From Candidatus Gastranaerophilales bacterium HUM_12 (GTDB lineage Bacteria > Cyanobacteriota > Vampirovibrionia > Gastranaerophilales > Gastranaerophilaceae): a stretch of 63,734 nucleotides of DNA. The stretch is from assembly GCA_002102825.1 (NCBI GenBank), contig DABJ01000022.1:1860-65593 (forward strand), in the 5' to 3' direction. Shown here in pieces: positions 7,898 to 17,108 of this stretch. The position numbers and the translations under genes are program-made. Each line of letters begins with the position of its first letter. Position 1 is the first letter of the stretch. The notes under the pieces are model-generated. The model saw only the letters and a list, made by a program, of their open reading frames with translations, was not told the DNA's origin and made no database searches.

Positions 7898-9957
7898 TAC
7901 TCTTCACTCCAGAAAGAAAGTTTTTCATATTTTGCAAAATCAATAAATGCTTCTGCGATACCAGCTGGCAAGTCTCCATTATGATTGTGGAGATCATGCT
8001 CAAGTACAAAGTGTCCATGTTTATCAAGCTTCAACCGACCATTTTCATCTTTTGTATAGATATATTCTCCTGAGTTATCTTTCCCACTTTTTTCAGACAC
8101 TGCAAAAAATATTGGGTAGTCTTCAACTTTTGGACAATAATATTTAGGTTCACTATCATCATCATTCCATTTTTGTAAGAAAATCACACTTGTTTTTGTT
8201 CCTGTATGAGGTTTAAACGTATTTACATCCAAACCTACTACTGCAAGAATTCTTGCTTTTTGAGCAATATATTCTCTTATATCTTTATCAGATGTATTAT
8301 TAAATCTTCCTTGAGGTAATACTATTGCAAGTCTTCCTCCAGGTCTTACGAAATCTAAGTTTCTTTCGATAAATAAAATATCTCTACCAACTTTAGATTT
8401 CATTTTATTTTTGTTTTCATCTTTAAAAGCTAAATCGTATTTTGCTAGAATTGTTTGTTCTTTTATATCACCTGCAAAAGGTGGATTTGCCATTAATATA
8501 TCAAAATTAAATTCCTTATAAGATTCTTTATCTTTTTGTAATTTCTTTAACCTTTTTACACCTTCCCCATAGGTATCATACCACTCAAGTGACTCTATTG
8601 TATTTTGCCACCTATCATAATCAAGAGTATTTAAATGTAAAACATTTGTGTTTCCATCGCCTGCAATTAAGTTTAAAGTTCTAGCAACACGAACGGCTTT
8701 TTCATCAAAATCTATACCAAAAATTTTTAATACATTCTCTTTTTCTTCATCCGGAATATCAGCATTTGAGAATAATTTACCTGTAATCTTAAAGATTGTG
8801 TGTACTGGGAAACCACAAGAACCAGATGCAGTATCTATCATATATTCACCTTTTTGCGGATTTAACATTTTTACACACATATCAATTACATGACGAGGAG
8901 TAAAATATTGTCCTTTTTCACCCTTAGATGATTTATTAATTAGATATTCAAAAGCTTCATCAATAATTTGTAGATTGGAATTGAATAATTTGATATCTTG
9001 AATACTGGAAACACAAACTGATAAATGCGATGGTGAAAGATTTATTTTTGCATCTTCAGTGAAAACACCTTTCCATTTTGTTTTAGCACCATCAAAAAGT
9101 TTTTGAATTTTCTTTTTTAGTTCTAAATCTGTTTCCCCCTTATTCCTAAATTCAAGTTGCCTAAACTTTTTATCATTAACTTCTTTTACCAATTCAATAT
9201 AATCTTTATATTCTAAATCTGCTAATGATTCACAACTACAATTGCTGTCAACATAATAGCTTATAATTTCTTTATCTTTTTTGCTTAAACTTTCATCATA
9301 CAACTTTGTAAAAATAAGTTTGAAACATTCTTCAAATACATCTACACCAGCATTTGCAAGAACTTCATCTTCCATATTTTCAATAATTTGTCTTAAAGAT
9401 TTTCCTTCTTTTAAAATTTTATCTTTTATAATTAAATCTTTTAATGTAAAAGGTTCATCTAAAATATCTTTTAACGATTGGGTTTCTGTTGGGATATTTG
9501 GAATTTCTTCAAAATAATTAGGATCTTTTCTATTAAAAAATGTTATTTGAGAACCATTAGTCCAAACAGACATTGTGGCACCAGTTGCATTACAATAACT
9601 ACGCAATTGTTCTTTACCATCTTTTTCTTTTGATTTCTTTAGTTCAATAATTATGTACTCTGTTGTAGGGCGTTCTTTTTCAAATATTACAATATCGGCT
9701 CGCTTTACTTCACGACCGAAATGAATAGCATGTTCTAATTTAATCCTAGATACAGGATATTTGTATTCATTTATTAATCTATCTAAAAATAGTTGTCTTA
9801 CAGCTTCTTCTGGGGTTAAGATTATGTCCGTTTTTCGAACCAAACATTCAACAATAGTCTTCCCCTTATCATTTTCCCTTAATTTATCTATTAATCTTTG
9901 TTGCTCTTCTTGATTAAATAAACTAAGTCGTTTGATTTCAGCAATAATCTTTTCCAT
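7897..9957 (-). CDS. Fused nuclease-N6-adenine methyltransferase (R-M subunit)
   Basis: A 686-residue protein joining two parts. Residues about 35-145 form an HSDR_N-like PD-(D/E)xK nuclease, with D88 and E105-L-K107 as the likely active site. Residues about 325-600 form an N6-adenine methyltransferase, with the SAM motif 'DTASGSCGF' at 375-383 and the catalytic NPPF at 491-494. No HsdR translocase gene is nearby. With the separate specificity subunit this matches the plan of BcgI-like type IIB enzymes, where one chain cuts and methylates and a second reads the site. It could be annotated simply as HsdM by routine tools. Confidence 0.82.
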   Translation of the reverse strand: MEKIIAEIKRLSLFNQEEQQRLIDKLRENDKGKTIVECLVRKTDIILTPEEAVRQLFLDRLINEYKYPVSRIKLEHAIHFGREVKRADIVIFEKERPTTEYIIIELKKSKEKDGKEQLRSYCNATGATMSVWTNGSQITFFNRKDPNYFEEIPNIPTETQSLKDILDEPFTLKDLIIKDKILKEGKSLRQIIENMEDEVLANAGVDVFEECFKLIFTKLYDESLSKKDKEIISYYVDSNCSCESLADLEYKDYIELVKEVNDKKFRQLEFRNKGETDLELKKKIQKLFDGAKTKWKGVFTEDAKINLSPSHLSVCVSSIQDIKLFNSNLQIIDEAFEYLINKSSKGEKGQYFTPRHVIDMCVKMLNPQKGEYMIDTASGSCGFPVHTIFKITGKLFSNADIPDEEKENVLKIFGIDFDEKAVRVARTLNLIAGDGNTNVLHLNTLDYDRWQNTIESLEWYDTYGEGVKRLKKLQKDKESYKEFNFDILMANPPFAGDIKEQTILAKYDLAFKDENKNKMKSKVGRDILFIERNLDFVRPGGRLAIVLPQGRFNNTSDKDIREYIAQKARILAVVGLDVNTFKPHTGTKTSVIFLQKWNDDDSEPKYYCPKVEDYPIFFAVSEKSGKDNSGEYIYTKDENGRLKLDKHGHFVLEHDLHNHNGDLPAGIAEAFIDFAKYEKLSFWSEE

Positions 9958-10051
9958 AACTAACCCTCTCTTGTTAATTTATATTAACATGAAAATTCTT
10001 ATTATGATGAATTGTAAAGCGTTTTATATCACAATCATTAATTATTTATAA

Positions 10052-10711
10052 TTAGGCTTTATCTGCCAATTTTAAATAAATATTTGGCAAAGACATGCCA
10101 ATTTCAGAAGCGAGTTTGATTGTTTCCTTAAAGTCTTCTTGATGAAATTCTCTTATTTTTGAATAAATCTCCATATAAAAAGGTTCTAATCTTTTAAAAT
10201 AATTTTCTATCAAAGGTATTATAGTAACAAATTTTCCTTGTTCTTGGATAAATTTTTTTGATAAAGATGTCCATCCTTTAAATTCATTTAATTGATAGAC
10301 TTCAAAACTAACTTGATTATTATCGGAAAGACAAGGAAAAATTATTTTAAAATGCATCATATAATTTCTTAAATATTTTATGAATATTGCTTCTTTGTTT
10401 CTCGCAAATAACTTTTTTACATCATCTTCATATGTTTTATACAAATCTGTTTCTTTATAAAACTTCATTGTATTCCTGCAAGAATCGATTAAAGCAGTAG
10501 TTGAAGCGAGAAAATTGAAAATATAACGATTAAGGTTTTTATTGTTAAATAATGACAAAAACGGATCTGTAGATTTTTGAATATTTATAATTTCACTTTT
10601 TAGCTCATTGTAATTTAGAATAAGCGTGTGATAATTTTCATTCAAAAGTCCAAGCCTATTGACAGTTTGCCAGCCATTTGATTTAAATACAATTTTTTCT
10701 TGTGTTTTCAT
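10052..10711 (-). CDS. HEPN-motif protein upstream of the R-M subunit
   Basis: A 219-residue, mostly helical protein. The segment 'IKYLRNYMMHFKIIFP' holds R115-NYMM-H120, an R-x4-H motif with the Asn after Arg typical of HEPN ribonucleases. No other domain is seen. It lies 94 bp upstream of the nuclease-methyltransferase on the same strand and may head the same transcription unit. Its ATG has no Shine-Dalgarno but sits 6 nt after TAAAAT, so a leaderless message is likely. It may be an abortive-infection RNase or a HEPN toxin without a visible antitoxin. Function inferred from the motif only. Confidence 0.5.
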   Translation of the reverse strand: MKTQEKIVFKSNGWQTVNRLGLLNENYHTLILNYNELKSEIINIQKSTDPFLSLFNNKNLNRYIFNFLASTTALIDSCRNTMKFYKETDLYKTYEDDVKKLFARNKEAIFIKYLRNYMMHFKIIFPCLSDNNQVSFEVYQLNEFKGWTSLSKKFIQEQGKFVTIIPLIENYFKRLEPFYMEIYSKIREFHQEDFKETIKLASEIGMSLPNIYLKLADKA

Positions 10712-10833
10712 ACTTATATTTTATTACAAGCATATTCTATAAATAAAAATTCATGTAGCTTTCCGCCTGCAAAAAAACATTTACCCCCAAAATACAACAC
10801 AACTTCATTTTGTTGCATTATTTGCCTTTTAAA

Positions 10834-10897
10834 ATATTAGCTAATATATTATCTAAATATTGACTTTTTAGCAAAAATAGTATAATATATTAGCTAT
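10834..10897 (+). promoter_or_regulatory. hipBA promoter with palindromic operators
   Basis: A perfect 14-bp palindrome ATATTAGCTAATAT lies at 10834-10847. A second partial copy, ATATTAGCTA, lies at 10887-10896 and overlaps the start codon. Between them are TTGACT (10860) and TATAAT (10881). The first gene starts only 9 nt after TATAAT, so the transcript has almost no leader. This fits autorepression by the HipB-like protein binding both sites. Confidence 0.6.
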
Positions 10898-11174
10898 GGA
10901 TAGTTTCTTCTTTAATCCTAAGACACCTAATGATATTGCAAAAGAATTGGTTGAGAAAATTAAGCAACATAGAAAAAAGCTTAAAATTTCTCAGGCTCAG
11001 CTTGCTATAAAATCTGGTGTTAGTCTTGGTTCTATTAAAAGGTTTGAATCTAAGTACGAAATTTCTTTGAATTCTTTTATAAAAATCATAATAGCTCTTA
11101 ATTTAGAGCAAGATTTGGAAAATTTATTCACGCAAAAGGGCTACAAATCCATTGATGAGGTTATAAATGGATAA
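10896..11174 (+). CDS. hipB: HipB-like XRE antitoxin
   Basis: A 92-residue protein with a Cro/C1-type helix-turn-helix at about residues 15-70 ('HRKKLKISQAQLAIKSGVSL', then 'GSIKRFE'). In HipBA modules this protein neutralises the HipA kinase and represses the operon. It overlaps the next gene by 8 bp. No Shine-Dalgarno is present, and the start sits directly downstream of the -10 element and inside an operator copy. Toxin-antitoxin role inferred from the partner. Confidence 0.82.
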   Translation: MDSFFFNPKTPNDIAKELVEKIKQHRKKLKISQAQLAIKSGVSLGSIKRFESKYEISLNSFIKIIIALNLEQDLENLFTQKGYKSIDEVING

Positions 11175-12270
11175 CTATAAATATTTAAAAGTATTTTTTA
11201 ATGATATTTTAGTTGGTACACTTGCAAAAACACCTGAAAAAGTTGTTGCTTTTGAATATGAGTCAAATTGGTTGAATAATGGGTTTAGTATTTCACCTTT
11301 TAGTTTACCACTCATCAAGAAAGTTTTTATTCCAAAATATGACCCTTTTGGTGGGTTATTTGGAGTTTTTAACGACAGTTTGCCTGATGGTTGGGGGCGA
11401 TTACTCGTTGACAGATTATTTTTGAAAAATAAAATTAACCCCAATGAAATTGATAACCTCAACCGACTTGCTATTGTACAAGAAAGTGGTATGGGGGCTT
11501 TGACTTATAAACCGGAACATAGATTTGAATCGGGAAATAACATTTCTAATTATGATATTCTTGCTCAAGAGTGTTCAAAAATACTAGAATCACAAAATTC
11601 AGATAATTTGGATGAACTTTTTAAATTAGGAGGCTCATCTGGTGGTGCAAGACCAAAGATTTTAACATCGATTGACAACGAGGACTGGATTATTAAGTTC
11701 CCATCATCATCTGATCCTAAAAATATTGGGGAAAAAGAATATCAATATTCCCTATGTGCAAAAGATTGCGGAATAAATATGACTGAAACAAGGCTTTTCC
11801 CATCTAAAATTTGTTCTGGATATTTTGGAATAAAAAGGTTTGACCGTAAAAATGATAAAAAAGTTCATATGGTATCAGCAAGCGGACTGTTAGAAACAAG
11901 TCACAGACTTCCTAATCTTGATTACAATACATTGATGAAATTAACACTTGAATTAACAAGAAATTATCAGGATATTGAACAGTTATTCAGGTTAATGTGC
12001 TTTAATGTATTTGCACACAATCGAGATGACCATTCAAAGAATTTTTCTTTTATTTTTGATGACACAAAAAAAGAATGGCATTTATCTCCTGCATACGATT
12101 TGACTTACAGTTTTTCATTTAATGGAGAACACGCAACAACAATTAATGGCGAGGGTAAAAATCCGACTTTAGAAGATATCCTAGCCGTTGCAAAAAATAT
12201 CGGACTCAAGGAAAAATTTGCAAAAGATATCGCATTAGATATTCAAGAAAAGTGCTCGAAATTATTTTAA
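11167..12270 (+). CDS. hipA: HipA-like serine/threonine kinase toxin
   Basis: A 367-residue HipA-family kinase. The N-terminal HipA domain includes 'VFNDSLPDGWGRLLVDR', a glycine-rich loop 'LGGSSGGARPK' follows, and the catalytic motif HNRDDHSKN is at 284-292, then 'LSPAYDLTYS'. All key kinase elements are present, so it should be active. E. coli HipA phosphorylates glutamyl-tRNA synthetase and induces persistence; the target here is unknown. It overlaps hipB by 8 bp. It closes the defence island and may also act in phage defence, as some HipA homologues do. Confidence 0.88.
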   Translation: MDNYKYLKVFFNDILVGTLAKTPEKVVAFEYESNWLNNGFSISPFSLPLIKKVFIPKYDPFGGLFGVFNDSLPDGWGRLLVDRLFLKNKINPNEIDNLNRLAIVQESGMGALTYKPEHRFESGNNISNYDILAQECSKILESQNSDNLDELFKLGGSSGGARPKILTSIDNEDWIIKFPSSSDPKNIGEKEYQYSLCAKDCGINMTETRLFPSKICSGYFGIKRFDRKNDKKVHMVSASGLLETSHRLPNLDYNTLMKLTLELTRNYQDIEQLFRLMCFNVFAHNRDDHSKNFSFIFDDTKKEWHLSPAYDLTYSFSFNGEHATTINGEGKNPTLEDILAVAKNIGLKEKFAKDIALDIQEKCSKLF

Positions 12271-12556
12271 TTAACCTAATCTTTTTGTCTATTTAATCTT
12301 TAAATAGAAGTTTCTTTAAACCGAGCAAAAGGTGACTAAATGTCACGTTTTGTGTAATTGCTATAATTCAGTCATACTCTGCAAGATTGGCAGTATTTAT
12401 AAAATATTTTCGTGTTATTAATATTTTGTACACAAAATTTGCATTAATACAATTTAAAAATATGTTTATACTAAAAATTTTATTTATAGAATTTAAAAAA
12501 TAAAATACAATAATAGAATGATGGCAGTTTGAGTTAGAAAGAATAGAATACACGGT
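12271..12556. other. Gene-free spacer after hipBA
   Basis: About 285 AT-rich bases with no convincing gene. The only feature is a TAGAAT hexamer at 12544-12549, 7 nt before the next ATG, probably the -10 of that gene. Confidence 0.4.
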
Positions 12557-13249
12557 ATGGATACTACAATTTTGCTGAATTTGTTTACTAGTGCTAAAGT
12601 TGAAGATTATGCCAGTATTATAGAGCAATGTGATAAACAAATTCAATCCGATGGTGATAATGCTGCATTTTATTATTTTAGAGCTATGGCAAAAATGGGA
12701 GTTGCTTTATCACTGCAAATAAATAACAAACTACTATTAAATACAATTCCGGTAGGCATAGCAAGTGGTTTGGGGGCAACTGGAACTACTGCCAGTCAAT
12801 CCACAATATTACACAATAAAATTAATAAAATTGAAAATCATTACAAAATAGCAGATTCTGCGGTTGAAGATTACAACAAAGCATTATCTTTGGATCACAA
12901 TATACGAATAAAGTATAATAATATTAATGTAAGGACGACATCTGATTTTGTAGGAGCAGATTTTATATTTTATAGACCAATATCATCAAAGGAATTATTA
13001 AGTTTACTAGCAGGAAATAGAAAATGGTGGATACTTTTAATTCCGGTGGTATTTTGGCTTATATTACCATTTATATTGTTATATTTTTATGGTGATGCAG
13101 ATGGGAATTTAAGCAATGCAGGTTTATTTATTGAATTTGTATACACATCAGTGCTTATTTTTTGTGTGTTGTTTGTAAATAATAAAGATAACAATATTTT
13201 GCAAAAATATGGCGAAGATATCGTTGTAATTGAGAAATCTGGGAAATAG
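12557..13249 (+). CDS. Hypothetical protein with TPR-like N-terminus and two TM helices
   Basis: A 230-residue protein. The first 60 residues look like a TPR pair ('DYASIIEQCDKQIQSDGDNA', then 'AFYYFRAMA'). The C-terminal part has two hydrophobic helices, about 158-177 ('WWILLIPVVFWLILPFILLY') and 188-207. No enzyme motif is seen. It has no Shine-Dalgarno and starts 7 nt after TAGAAT, suggesting leaderless expression. It stands alone between the island and metabolic genes. Function unknown; a membrane-anchored scaffold is possible. Confidence 0.5.
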   Translation: MDTTILLNLFTSAKVEDYASIIEQCDKQIQSDGDNAAFYYFRAMAKMGVALSLQINNKLLLNTIPVGIASGLGATGTTASQSTILHNKINKIENHYKIADSAVEDYNKALSLDHNIRIKYNNINVRTTSDFVGADFIFYRPISSKELLSLLAGNRKWWILLIPVVFWLILPFILLYFYGDADGNLSNAGLFIEFVYTSVLIFCVLFVNNKDNNILQKYGEDIVVIEKSGK

Positions 13250-13350
13250 AACATTAATACTGATACGATGTTTAATATTGACTGATAGTTGCTATCAAGT
13301 TGTAAAATATAAAAAAGTCGAATTTGATAGTTTAAAAAAAGGAGAAAAAC

Positions 13351-15105
13351 ATGATTTTAGACAAAGTTAATACACCTGATGATGTTAAAAAGCTTTCTAT
13401 CAGGGAAATGAATTCTTTAGCTGATGAAATGAGAGAACTTATTATAAAAAAAGTTAATACTATTGGTGGGCACATGGGACCTAATTTAGGTATTATTGAA
13501 ACTACTATTGCTATGCATTATGTATTCAATTCTCCTGTTGATAAGGTTGTTTTTGATGTTTCTCACCAATGTTATCCGCACAAAATTCTTACAGGAAGAA
13601 AAGAGGGTTTTACAAATCCTGATAATTATATGAAATATACAGGTTATACAGCTCCAGAGGAAAGTGAACATGATTTGTTCAAAGTTGGTCATACCTCAAC
13701 TTCTGTAAGCTTGGCTTGTGGTGTAGCGAAAGCAAGAGATTTGAAAGGTGAAAAATTCAATGTAGTTGCTCTTATTGGTGATGGTTCACTTAGTGGTGGC
13801 GAAGCTCTTGAGGGTTTAGATAATGCTGCAACGTTAAAAAGCAATTTTATTGTTGTTGTTAATGACAATGATATGTCTATTGCAGAAAACCACGGCGGAC
13901 TTTATTCAAACTTAGAGTTGTTAAAAGAAACAAAAGGACAAGCTGAATGTAACTTCTTCAAATCTTTAGGCTTTGAATATTTTTATCTTGAAGATGGTAA
14001 TAATATTGAAAAACTTATTGAAGCATTTAAAAAAGTTAAAGATACTGACCACCCTGTAGTTTTACATATTCACACTCAAAAAGGTCATGGTTTGAAAGTT
14101 GCGGAAGAAAATAAAGAAGTTTTCCACTGGATTATGCCAGGTACTTTAGATAAAATAGAAAACAATGAATCAACTCCGGTTGTAGAAGATTACAATTTCA
14201 TAACTAACAAATTTATCTTAGATAAAGTCAAAGAAGATAAAACTGTTATTGCAATTAATGCTGCAACTCCTGGGGTATTTGGCTGGAATAAAGAATTTAG
14301 AGAAAAATTAGGCAATCAATATACTGATGTTGGTATTGCAGAAGAACATGCGGTGGCTTATTCAGCTGCATTGGCAAAGAGCGGAGCTAAACCGATTTTT
14401 GCAGTTATGAGTTCATTTATTCAAAGAACTTATGACCAAATGTCACAAGATTTGGCACTAAATAACTCTCCATTGACAATGCTTGTATATTGGGGCGGAT
14501 TATCTGGAGCTGATGCAACTCACTTGTGTTCATTTGATATTCCGTTAGTTTCAAATATTCCAAACATTGTTTATTTATCTCCTGCAACTAAGGAAGAATA
14601 CCTTGCAATGCTTGAATATTCACTAAATCAAACTCAACACCCAATCGCAATTAGAGTTCCGTTGGCTCTTGTATCAAGTGGAGTTAAAGATACAACTGAT
14701 TATTCAATATTAAACAAATTTAAGGTTGAATCTAAGGGGGAAAAAGTTGCTATTCTTGGTTTAGGAAATTTCTTGGGTTTGGCTAAAGATGTTAAAGAAG
14801 AATTAAAAAAACAATTTGGATTTGAAGCTACTGTTATTAATCCAAAATTTATCTCCGGTATTGATAAAGAACTTTTGGGAGAATTAAAACAAAATCACAA
14901 ATTGGTTATTACTTTGGAAGATGGTCAATTAGACGGTGGTTTTGGCGAAAAGATTTCAAGATTTTATGCGGATTCAGATATGAAAGTTTTAAACTTCGGT
15001 GGAAAAAAAGAATTTACTGACAGAACTCCGTTAGATGAATTATACAAACGTTATCACTTGACAAAAGAACTTATCGCAGAAGATGTGAAAGAAGTATTAG
15101 GATAA
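13351..15105 (+). CDS. Divergent DXS-like thiamine-dependent synthase
   Basis: A 584-residue transketolase-fold enzyme closest to 1-deoxy-D-xylulose-5-phosphate synthase, which joins pyruvate and glyceraldehyde-3-phosphate. Seen: H41 in 'GGHMGPNLG', 'GHTSTS' at 113-118, the thiamine motif GDGS(143-146)...NDN(171-173), catalytic E331 in 'IAEEHAV', and 'FIQRTYDQ'. It differs from canonical DXS, being about 40 residues shorter, with 'GADATH' where DXS has GADGPTH and 'IRVP' where DXS has IRYPRG. It has a strong RBS (AAAGGAG). It may be the cell's DXS or a paralogue with another acceptor. It is 4 bp from the next gene. Confidence 0.7.
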   Translation: MILDKVNTPDDVKKLSIREMNSLADEMRELIIKKVNTIGGHMGPNLGIIETTIAMHYVFNSPVDKVVFDVSHQCYPHKILTGRKEGFTNPDNYMKYTGYTAPEESEHDLFKVGHTSTSVSLACGVAKARDLKGEKFNVVALIGDGSLSGGEALEGLDNAATLKSNFIVVVNDNDMSIAENHGGLYSNLELLKETKGQAECNFFKSLGFEYFYLEDGNNIEKLIEAFKKVKDTDHPVVLHIHTQKGHGLKVAEENKEVFHWIMPGTLDKIENNESTPVVEDYNFITNKFILDKVKEDKTVIAINAATPGVFGWNKEFREKLGNQYTDVGIAEEHAVAYSAALAKSGAKPIFAVMSSFIQRTYDQMSQDLALNNSPLTMLVYWGGLSGADATHLCSFDIPLVSNIPNIVYLSPATKEEYLAMLEYSLNQTQHPIAIRVPLALVSSGVKDTTDYSILNKFKVESKGEKVAILGLGNFLGLAKDVKEELKKQFGFEATVINPKFISGIDKELLGELKQNHKLVITLEDGQLDGGFGEKISRFYADSDMKVLNFGGKKEFTDRTPLDELYKRYHLTKELIAEDVKEVLG

Positions 15106-15109
15106 TAGT

Positions 15110-15952
15110 ATGTGTAAAAAAGTAATTACAAGTATAATGATATTTTTAAGTTTGTTGCAAGGGTGTTTTGCCCTTGCAATGAGCAATAATGAGGAGAAAG
15201 TTATGACAAGAGAAGAAATTTGTAAAGACAATTTTAGAAAACTTTTTGGTGGAGAAGCTTTATCAAAAACAGGAAATGATGCTGAAATGATGAATATTTT
15301 GCAAAAATACATTTTTGGTGAAGTATTTACAATTGGTGATTTGGATATGAAGACAAGAGAAATGATTACGGTTGTATCTTTGTCTGTACAACAAACACTT
15401 CCACAATTGAAAGCACACATCAATGCTGCATTGAATGTTGGAGTTACTCCTGTTGAACTTAGAGAAGCTATTTATGAATGTGCTCCATTCATTGGATTTC
15501 CTAAAACATTGAACGCAATTGGGGTAATGAATGAAGTCTTCAAAGAGCGTGGAATAGAAACTCCTATAGCAAATCAAACAACTACAACTGAAAATGATAG
15601 ATTTGAAAAAGGTAAAGCTATTCAAGAACCTATTTATTCAGATGAAATTAAACAAATGTTGAAAGGTCTTCCGGATAATATGGGTGATGAAGTTGCAAGA
15701 TTATTAATTGAAGTTTGTTTTGGTGATTTTTATACCAGAACAGGCTTGGATTTAAAGACTAGAGAACTTATGACTATCGTAATTCTTACAACTACAGGTA
15801 ATACTCAAACTTTGAAAAGTCATATAATCGGAAATTTAAAAGCGGGTAATGATGAAAAAACTATCGCTGCTACTATTATCCAAACAATGCCTTATGTTGG
15901 TTTTCCAAATTCAATTGCAGCATTAAAAACGTTGAAAGAAGTTCAAAAGTAA
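15110..15952 (+). CDS. Exported carboxymuconolactone decarboxylase-like protein
   Basis: A 280-residue protein with a signal-peptide-like start ('KKVITSIMIFLSLLQGCFALA') and two carboxymuconolactone-decarboxylase repeats, at about 60-150 and 190-278. Both repeats show 'DLxxKTRE', 'LKxHIxxxLxxG' and 'xPxxGFPxxxxAI'. The peroxidatic C-x-x-C of the AhpD subgroup is absent. The family covers decarboxylases and redox proteins, so the reaction is uncertain. It follows the DXS-like gene by 4 bp and is probably co-transcribed; why these two go together is unclear. Export is inferred from the N-terminus. Confidence 0.7.
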   Translation: MCKKVITSIMIFLSLLQGCFALAMSNNEEKVMTREEICKDNFRKLFGGEALSKTGNDAEMMNILQKYIFGEVFTIGDLDMKTREMITVVSLSVQQTLPQLKAHINAALNVGVTPVELREAIYECAPFIGFPKTLNAIGVMNEVFKERGIETPIANQTTTTENDRFEKGKAIQEPIYSDEIKQMLKGLPDNMGDEVARLLIEVCFGDFYTRTGLDLKTRELMTIVILTTTGNTQTLKSHIIGNLKAGNDEKTIAATIIQTMPYVGFPNSIAALKTLKEVQK

Positions 15953-15982
15953 ATAATAATTAAAAAAAATTATAGGTTTTGC

Positions 15983-16011
15983 AAATCCTCTCATATTCTG
16001 TGGGAGGGTTT
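15983..16011 (+). terminator. Hairpin after the CMD gene
   Basis: AAATCCTCTCA at 15983-15993 can pair (with G-U pairs) with TGGGAGGGTTT at 16001-16011. It lies 30 bp after the stop, with only a weak T tract, so it is a moderate terminator. Confidence 0.45.
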
Positions 16012-16043
16012 GTTTATAGGGACTTTTGTGGTAAAGTTTTCTT

Positions 16044-17108
16044 ATGAGAAGAGTTAAATATAGACGTAAAAATAGGGGTTATTCTGCAGTAGAAGCATTG
16101 GTAGATGCGCAAAAAATAGTTTTTTCTCCAATGATTTTTCAAACAATTGGAACAATGTTAGACTTGGGTATTTTGAAATTGATAGATAAAAAGCCCATTT
16201 CAGCAAATTTAATTATGGAGGAATTACAAATTTCTGAATATGCGGTTAATACTGTTTTAGAGTCTGCTCAAGTTTTTGGGGTTGTTGATTGTGATAAAGA
16301 AGGTTTATTTTCTGTCACAAAATTAGGTAAAAGTTTTTTGTATGACCAAATGACAATTGTTAATTTCAATTTTATTAGAAATTGTTGTTATCTTGGAGCA
16401 AGTGAGATGACAGAATCTTTTCTTCGTGAAAAACCAATGGGTTTGAAGAAATTTTATAAAGATGGTGATACTTTATATCCGCTTTTGCCCCAAATGTCAG
16501 AAATATTCAAAAAGAGTTGGTATGAATTTGATAACTATTATTCAGACAATTGTTTTGAAGAAGTATATAATATCATTGCCTCTCAGCACCCAGAAAAATT
16601 TTTTGATATAGGAGGAAATACAGGTGGTTTTGAAAAAGTTTGTCTTGTAAAAAATCCAAATATTGATATCTCAATGCTTGATTTGAAAGCAAATATTGAA
16701 GTTGTAAGTAAAAATAGCCAACTTAAAAAATGCAAATTTTATTCTGTAAATATGCTTGAAGAAGAGCCCAATTTACCTAAAATTTCCGGTGCGGTTTTGA
16801 TGAGCCAATTTTTGGATTGCTTTTCTAAAGCTCAAATAAAAAGGATTCTAGAAAATATTAAAAAGTCTGCTGATAAAGAAACTAAGGTTTATATTTTAGA
16901 ACCGTTTACTGATAATCAATATTTTGAGGCATCAAAATTGTCTTTAATAGAGATTTCTTTATATTTTACTTGTATGGCAAATGGAAATAGTAAAATGTAC
17001 AAAAAATCGGAGATGATTCAACTTGTCAAAGATGCCGGTTTAGAAGTTTCTAATATTTATGAAAATATTGGAACTCATGAATATACGTTGTTGGAATGTA
17101 GTTTATGA
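16044..17108 (+). CDS. SAM-dependent methyltransferase, O-methyltransferase-like
   Basis: A 354-residue class I methyltransferase. Residues 15-110 form a winged-helix dimerisation domain ('SAVEALVDAQKIVFSPMIFQ', 'ISEYAVNTVLESAQVFG') as in plant-type O-methyltransferases. The SAM motif 'FFDIGGNTGGFEKV' begins near residue 190. It overlaps the following acyltransferase by 4 bp (ATGA). The same two activities occur side by side in aryl-polyene and related lipid-pigment clusters, but no ketosynthase genes are nearby. There is no Shine-Dalgarno; TAAAGT ends 6 nt before the ATG. The substrate is unknown. Confidence 0.75.
   Translation: MRRVKYRRKNRGYSAVEALVDAQKIVFSPMIFQTIGTMLDLGILKLIDKKPISANLIMEELQISEYAVNTVLESAQVFGVVDCDKEGLFSVTKLGKSFLYDQMTIVNFNFIRNCCYLGASEMTESFLREKPMGLKKFYKDGDTLYPLLPQMSEIFKKSWYEFDNYYSDNCFEEVYNIIASQHPEKFFDIGGNTGGFEKVCLVKNPNIDISMLDLKANIEVVSKNSQLKKCKFYSVNMLEEEPNLPKISGAVLMSQFLDCFSKAQIKRILENIKKSADKETKVYILEPFTDNQYFEASKLSLIEISLYFTCMANGNSKMYKKSEMIQLVKDAGLEVSNIYENIGTHEYTLLECSL

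Noticed and set aside
15097..15625. Two open frames of 108 and 120 codons on the minus strand
   Set aside because: They lie entirely opposite the carboxymuconolactone-decarboxylase-like gene, have no ribosome binding site and no protein-like pattern.
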